DNA from: Caulobacter segnis
Lineage (GTDB): Bacteria; Pseudomonadota; Alphaproteobacteria; Caulobacterales; Caulobacteraceae
Assembly (NCBI RefSeq): GCF_019931575.1
Contig: NZ_CP082923.1
Coordinates: 1,736,001-1,800,000, forward strand
Direction of reading: 5' to 3'
DNA: 64,000 nt
The position numbers and the translations under genes were made by a program. Each line of letters begins with the position of its first letter. Positions within the stretch are counted from its first letter, which is position 1. Shown here piece after piece: positions 61,159 to 64,000 of the stretch. The notes below the pieces were generated by a model. It was not told the origin of the DNA. It ran no database searches and saw only the letters and a list, made by a program, of their open reading frames with translations.

Positions 61159-62436
61159 TTGTCGGAATGGATCCAGGCCCTATCGCCCTTTGCCGGCGTA
61201 GGCCTGGCCTTCGCGCTGGGGCTGCTGATCGGCGTCGAGCGCGGCTGGTCGCATCGGTTGGAGCCAGACGGCTCGCGGGTGGCGGGTATTCGGACCTTCG
61301 CCCTCCTGGGCCTGGCCGGCGGCGTGGCGGCGGAAGCGACGGCGCGGGTCTCGCCGCTGATCGGCGCGGCGATCCTGATCGCGGCGGCCGCGGCGCTGCT
61401 GATCGGCTATGCGCGCGCCGCCGCCAAGGATGATCTCAGCGCCACCACCACCGTCGTCGGGATCATCACCTTGGGCCTGGGGGCCCTGGCCGCCGCCGGC
61501 CAATGGACCCTGGCCTGCCTCCTGGCGGCGTTGACCACCTTGATCCTGGCGCAGCGCAAGCGGCTCCACGCTTGGGTCGAGGGGCTGAGCGAGCTCGAAC
61601 TCCAGGCCATCGTCCGCTTCGCGCTGATCTCTCTGGCCGTGCTGCCGCTGCTGCCCAACCGCGAATTCGGGCCGCTGGACGCCTGGAACCCGCGCGAGAT
61701 CTGGATGGTGGTCGTGCTGGTCTCGGGCCTCTCGCTGCTAGGCTATGCGGCCAGCCGTAGGCTGGGCGCGGAGCAGGGGGTTCTGGCCACGGCGGGTGTC
61801 GGGGCGGTGGTGTCCTCGACCGCCGTCACCGCCGCCATGGCGGCCCGGATCCGCAATTCGGACGGTGAGGCGAGGGTTCTGGTCGCCGGGATCGCCCTGG
61901 CCTCGACGGTCATGATCGTGCGGGTGCTGGTCCTTGTCGCGGTGTTGGCGCCGTTCGCCCTGTCGGCCTTCGCGCTGGTTGCAGTTCCGGCAGGTCTGGT
62001 TGGCGCGGCATATGTCGGCTGGGCGCTGAGAGTGAAGTCCGCGCCGGCGAGCGCTGGCCCCGCGCCGTCGGTGCGCAATCCCTTCGACCTAGGGCCGGCC
62101 TTGCTGCTGGCGGGCCTCGTCATGGTGATCTCGCTGTCCGGCCGCTGGGCCATGCAGGCCTTCGGCGGCGCGGGCCTAGCCACCGTGCTGGGGATCTCCG
62201 GCATGGTCGACGTCGACGCGGCGATCATCGCCATGAGCCGCCTGCCGGAAGGAAGCCTGACCCCCAAGCTCGCCGGCCTGATCCTGGCCGCGCCGATCCT
62301 GGCCAACACCCTGGTCAAGGCCGGCTTGGCCTTCACGATCGCGCGGGGCTCCACCGGCGCGAAGGCAGCCACCCCGCTGCTGGTGACCTTCCTAGCCGGC
62401 TTGGCCGGCGTGGCGACGCTGGCGGTGGTGTTCTAG
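61159..62436 (+). CDS. MgtC/SapB-DUF4010 family membrane protein
   Basis: 425 residues from TTG 61159. N-terminal MgtC-like half with GLLIGVERGWSHR and several helices, then a DUF4010 half (VGAVVSSTAVTAAMAARIRN, GISGMVDVDAAIIAMSRLPE). About 12 membrane segments. Function unknown; the MgtC relationship suggests a link to Mg or membrane potential only by family. Confidence 0.88.
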   Translation: MSEWIQALSPFAGVGLAFALGLLIGVERGWSHRLEPDGSRVAGIRTFALLGLAGGVAAEATARVSPLIGAAILIAAAAALLIGYARAAAKDDLSATTTVVGIITLGLGALAAAGQWTLACLLAALTTLILAQRKRLHAWVEGLSELELQAIVRFALISLAVLPLLPNREFGPLDAWNPREIWMVVVLVSGLSLLGYAASRRLGAEQGVLATAGVGAVVSSTAVTAAMAARIRNSDGEARVLVAGIALASTVMIVRVLVLVAVLAPFALSAFALVAVPAGLVGAAYVGWALRVKSAPASAGPAPSVRNPFDLGPALLLAGLVMVISLSGRWAMQAFGGAGLATVLGISGMVDVDAAIIAMSRLPEGSLTPKLAGLILAAPILANTLVKAGLAFTIARGSTGAKAATPLLVTFLAGLAGVATLAVVF

Positions 62437-62526
62437 GCAAGGCCAAACCTTTCCCTTCCCGTCCGACCCTTCTATATGCGGACGCTTCTTCGCGTTCCGC
62501 AGACTCCCCCGAAAGGCCGCGCCCGC

Positions 62527-64000
62527 ATGGCTCGCATCCTGATCACCTCGGCCCTGCCGTACATCAACGGCATCAAGCACCTGGGCAACCTGGCGGGGTC
62601 GATGCTGCCGGCGGACGTCTATGCGCGCTTCCAGCGGGCTCGGGGGAACGAGACCCTCTATATCTGCGCCACCGACGAACATGGCACCCCGGCCGAGTTG
62701 GCGGCGACCGCCGCCGGCCAGGACGTGGCCACCTACTGCGCCGAGCAGCACGTGCTGCAGCACGACGTGGGCCGCGCCTTCGGCCTGTCGTGGGACCATT
62801 TCGGCCGCTCGTCCTCGCCGCAGAACCATCGCCTGACCCAGCACTTCTGCCAGGCCCTGGAGGATCACGGCCTGATCGAGGAACGCGTCGACCAGATGGT
62901 CTATTCGGTCGACGACAAGCGCTTCCTGCCCGACCGCTATGTCGAGGGCACCTGCCCGCACTGCGGCTTCGAGAAGGCGCGCGGCGACCAGTGCGACAAC
63001 TGCGGCAACCTGCTGGACCCGACCGACCTGAAGGATCCGTACTCGGTGATCTCGGGCTCGCGGAATATCGAGGTGCGCGACACCCGTCACCTCTACCTGC
63101 TGCAGACCAAGATGCAGGACAAGATCCGCGCCTGGGTCGACAGCCACGGCGACTGGCCGCAGCTGGCCCGCTCGATCGCCTACAAGCACCTGGACGAGGG
63201 CTTGATCGACCGGGGCATCACCCGCGACCTGGCCTGGGGCATCCCGGTGGCTCAGGACGGCGTGCCGCGCCTGGGCTTCGAGGACAAGGTGTTCTACGTG
63301 TGGTTTGACGCCCCGATCGAATATATCGCCGCGACCCAGGAGTGGGCCGAGGGCTCGCCCGACCGCGACTGGAAGCGCTGGTGGCGCACCGACAGCGGCG
63401 CGGAAGACGTCCGCTACGTCCAGTTCATGGGCAAGGACAACGTCGCGTTCCACACGGTCAGCTTCCCGGCCACCATCCTCGGCTCGGAAGAGCCGTGGAA
63501 GAGCGTCGACATGCTCAAGGCCTTTAACTGGCTGAACTGGTACGGCGGCAAGTTCTCGACCTCGAACAAGCGCGGCGTGTTCATGGACGCGGCCCTTGAG
63601 ATCCTGCCGCCTGACCTGTGGCGCTGGTACCTGACCGCCAACTCGCCGGAAGGCAGCGACACGGCCTTCACCTGGGAGCAGTTCGCCAGCGCCGTGAACC
63701 GCGACCTGGCCGACGTGCTGGGCAACTTCGTCAACCGCATCCTGAAGTTCAACGAGAGCAAGTTCGAGGGCGTGGTCCCGGCGGGGGGCGAGCCTGGCCC
63801 GCTGGAAGCGAAGCTGTTCGCCGACGTCTCAGCGCGCCTGGCGGACCTGGCCGAACAGATGGACGCCATCGAGATCCGCAAGAGCGCCCAGGCGCTGCGG
63901 GCGCTGTGGGTGGTCGGCAACGAGTACCTGCAGGAGGCCGCGCCGTGGACCGCGATCAAGACCGATCGCGACCGCGCCGCCGTCATCGTCCGCACGGCCC
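62527..64000 (+). CDS. metG: Methionyl-tRNA synthetase (3' partial)
   Basis: About 491 residues are visible; the frame stays open at the window edge. Class I synthetase: [13 protein letters not shown] (HIGH region, H18), zinc knuckle CPHC (143-146) and CDNC (156-159), and the second signature as KFSTS (K342) instead of KMSKS. Charges tRNA-Met, cytoplasm. The start ATG 62527 gives the classical N-terminus. Confidence 0.97.
   Translation, partial: MARILITSALPYINGIKHLGNLAGSMLPADVYARFQRARGNETLYICATDEHGTPAELAATAAGQDVATYCAEQHVLQHDVGRAFGLSWDHFGRSSSPQNHRLTQHFCQALEDHGLIEERVDQMVYSVDDKRFLPDRYVEGTCPHCGFEKARGDQCDNCGNLLDPTDLKDPYSVISGSRNIEVRDTRHLYLLQTKMQDKIRAWVDSHGDWPQLARSIAYKHLDEGLIDRGITRDLAWGIPVAQDGVPRLGFEDKVFYVWFDAPIEYIAATQEWAEGSPDRDWKRWWRTDSGAEDVRYVQFMGKDNVAFHTVSFPATILGSEEPWKSVDMLKAFNWLNWYGGKFSTSNKRGVFMDAALEILPPDLWRWYLTANSPEGSDTAFTWEQFASAVNRDLADVLGNFVNRILKFNESKFEGVVPAGGEPGPLEAKLFADVSARLADLAEQMDAIEIRKSAQALRALWVVGNEYLQEAAPWTAIKTDRDRAAVIVRTA

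Overview
The window is a GC-rich chromosomal segment from an alphaproteobacterium, most likely Caulobacter or a very close relative. The evidence is the codon and GC pattern, the alphaproteobacterial style of the S10/spc/alpha ribosomal genes, an ATP12-type F1 assembly chaperone, abundant GTG/TTG starts, a large TonB-dependent receptor, and a lipoprotein of the family named after C. crescentus loci CC0125/CC1285. I see no prophage, insertion sequence, tRNA, rRNA or CRISPR array.

Layout. (1) 1-8.4 kb: mixed genes. These are the C-terminus of a DUF3857/transglutaminase-type membrane protein, a YdeI-like gene broken by two compensating frameshifts, a cNMP-binding thioredoxin-reductase-like protein paired with a UBP zinc finger, fdhD plus an FdhF/YdeP-type molybdoenzyme, a secreted DUF2807 protein and an outer-membrane beta-barrel protein. 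(2) 8.7-23.6 kb: the ribosomal superoperon. It runs rpsJ-rplC-rplD-rplW-rplB-rpsS-rplV-rpsC-rplP-rpmC-rpsQ-rplN-rplX-rplE-rpsN-rpsH-rplF-rplR-rpsE-rpmD, then rplO, secY, adk, rpsM, rpsK, rpoA and rplQ. It is cut into units by perfect terminators after rpmD, secY and rplQ, and it has structured leaders: a candidate promoter with a terminator-like attenuator before rpsJ, and a strong promoter with a long UUCG hairpin before rpsM.

(3) 23.8-43.2 kb: a catabolic accessory island. A leftward pair (TonB receptor, M61 aminopeptidase) diverges from a rightward six-gene run: secreted cyanophycinase, exported isoaspartyl peptidase, an Lrp regulator, a stand-alone Lrp ligand-binding domain, and a DgcN/DgcA-like pair for D-glutamate catabolism. 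Next come another Lrp regulator, a secreted N-acyl-D-amino-acid deacylase and an exported alanine racemase. A leftward four-gene operon follows, encoding lysine 6-dehydrogenase-like, D-2-hydroxyglutarate dehydrogenase-like, aminoadipate-semialdehyde dehydrogenase-like and 2-oxoadipate dioxygenase (HglS/DUF1338) proteins, with a divergent Lrp regulator. Together these could cut beta-aspartyl isopeptides, racemise or deacylate D-amino acids, and feed aspartate, arginine, glutamate, alanine and lysine into central metabolism. That would suit growth on cyanophycin-like polymer or on peptidoglycan stem peptides.

(4) 43.3-64 kb: housekeeping and small operons. These include a sugar acetyltransferase with an ABC exporter, an ectonucleotidase-like phosphodiesterase, a methyltransferase with a divergent AraC regulator, a tightly overlapped VOC/YjbR/ArsR/SRPBCC/MFS set, an HtrA protease, RarA, two RluA-type pseudouridine synthases, a CC0125/CC1285 lipoprotein, a degenerate GGDEF/EAL-like protein, the fluoride channel CrcB, ATP12, YnfA, PccB, a DUF4010 membrane protein and the 5' part of metG.
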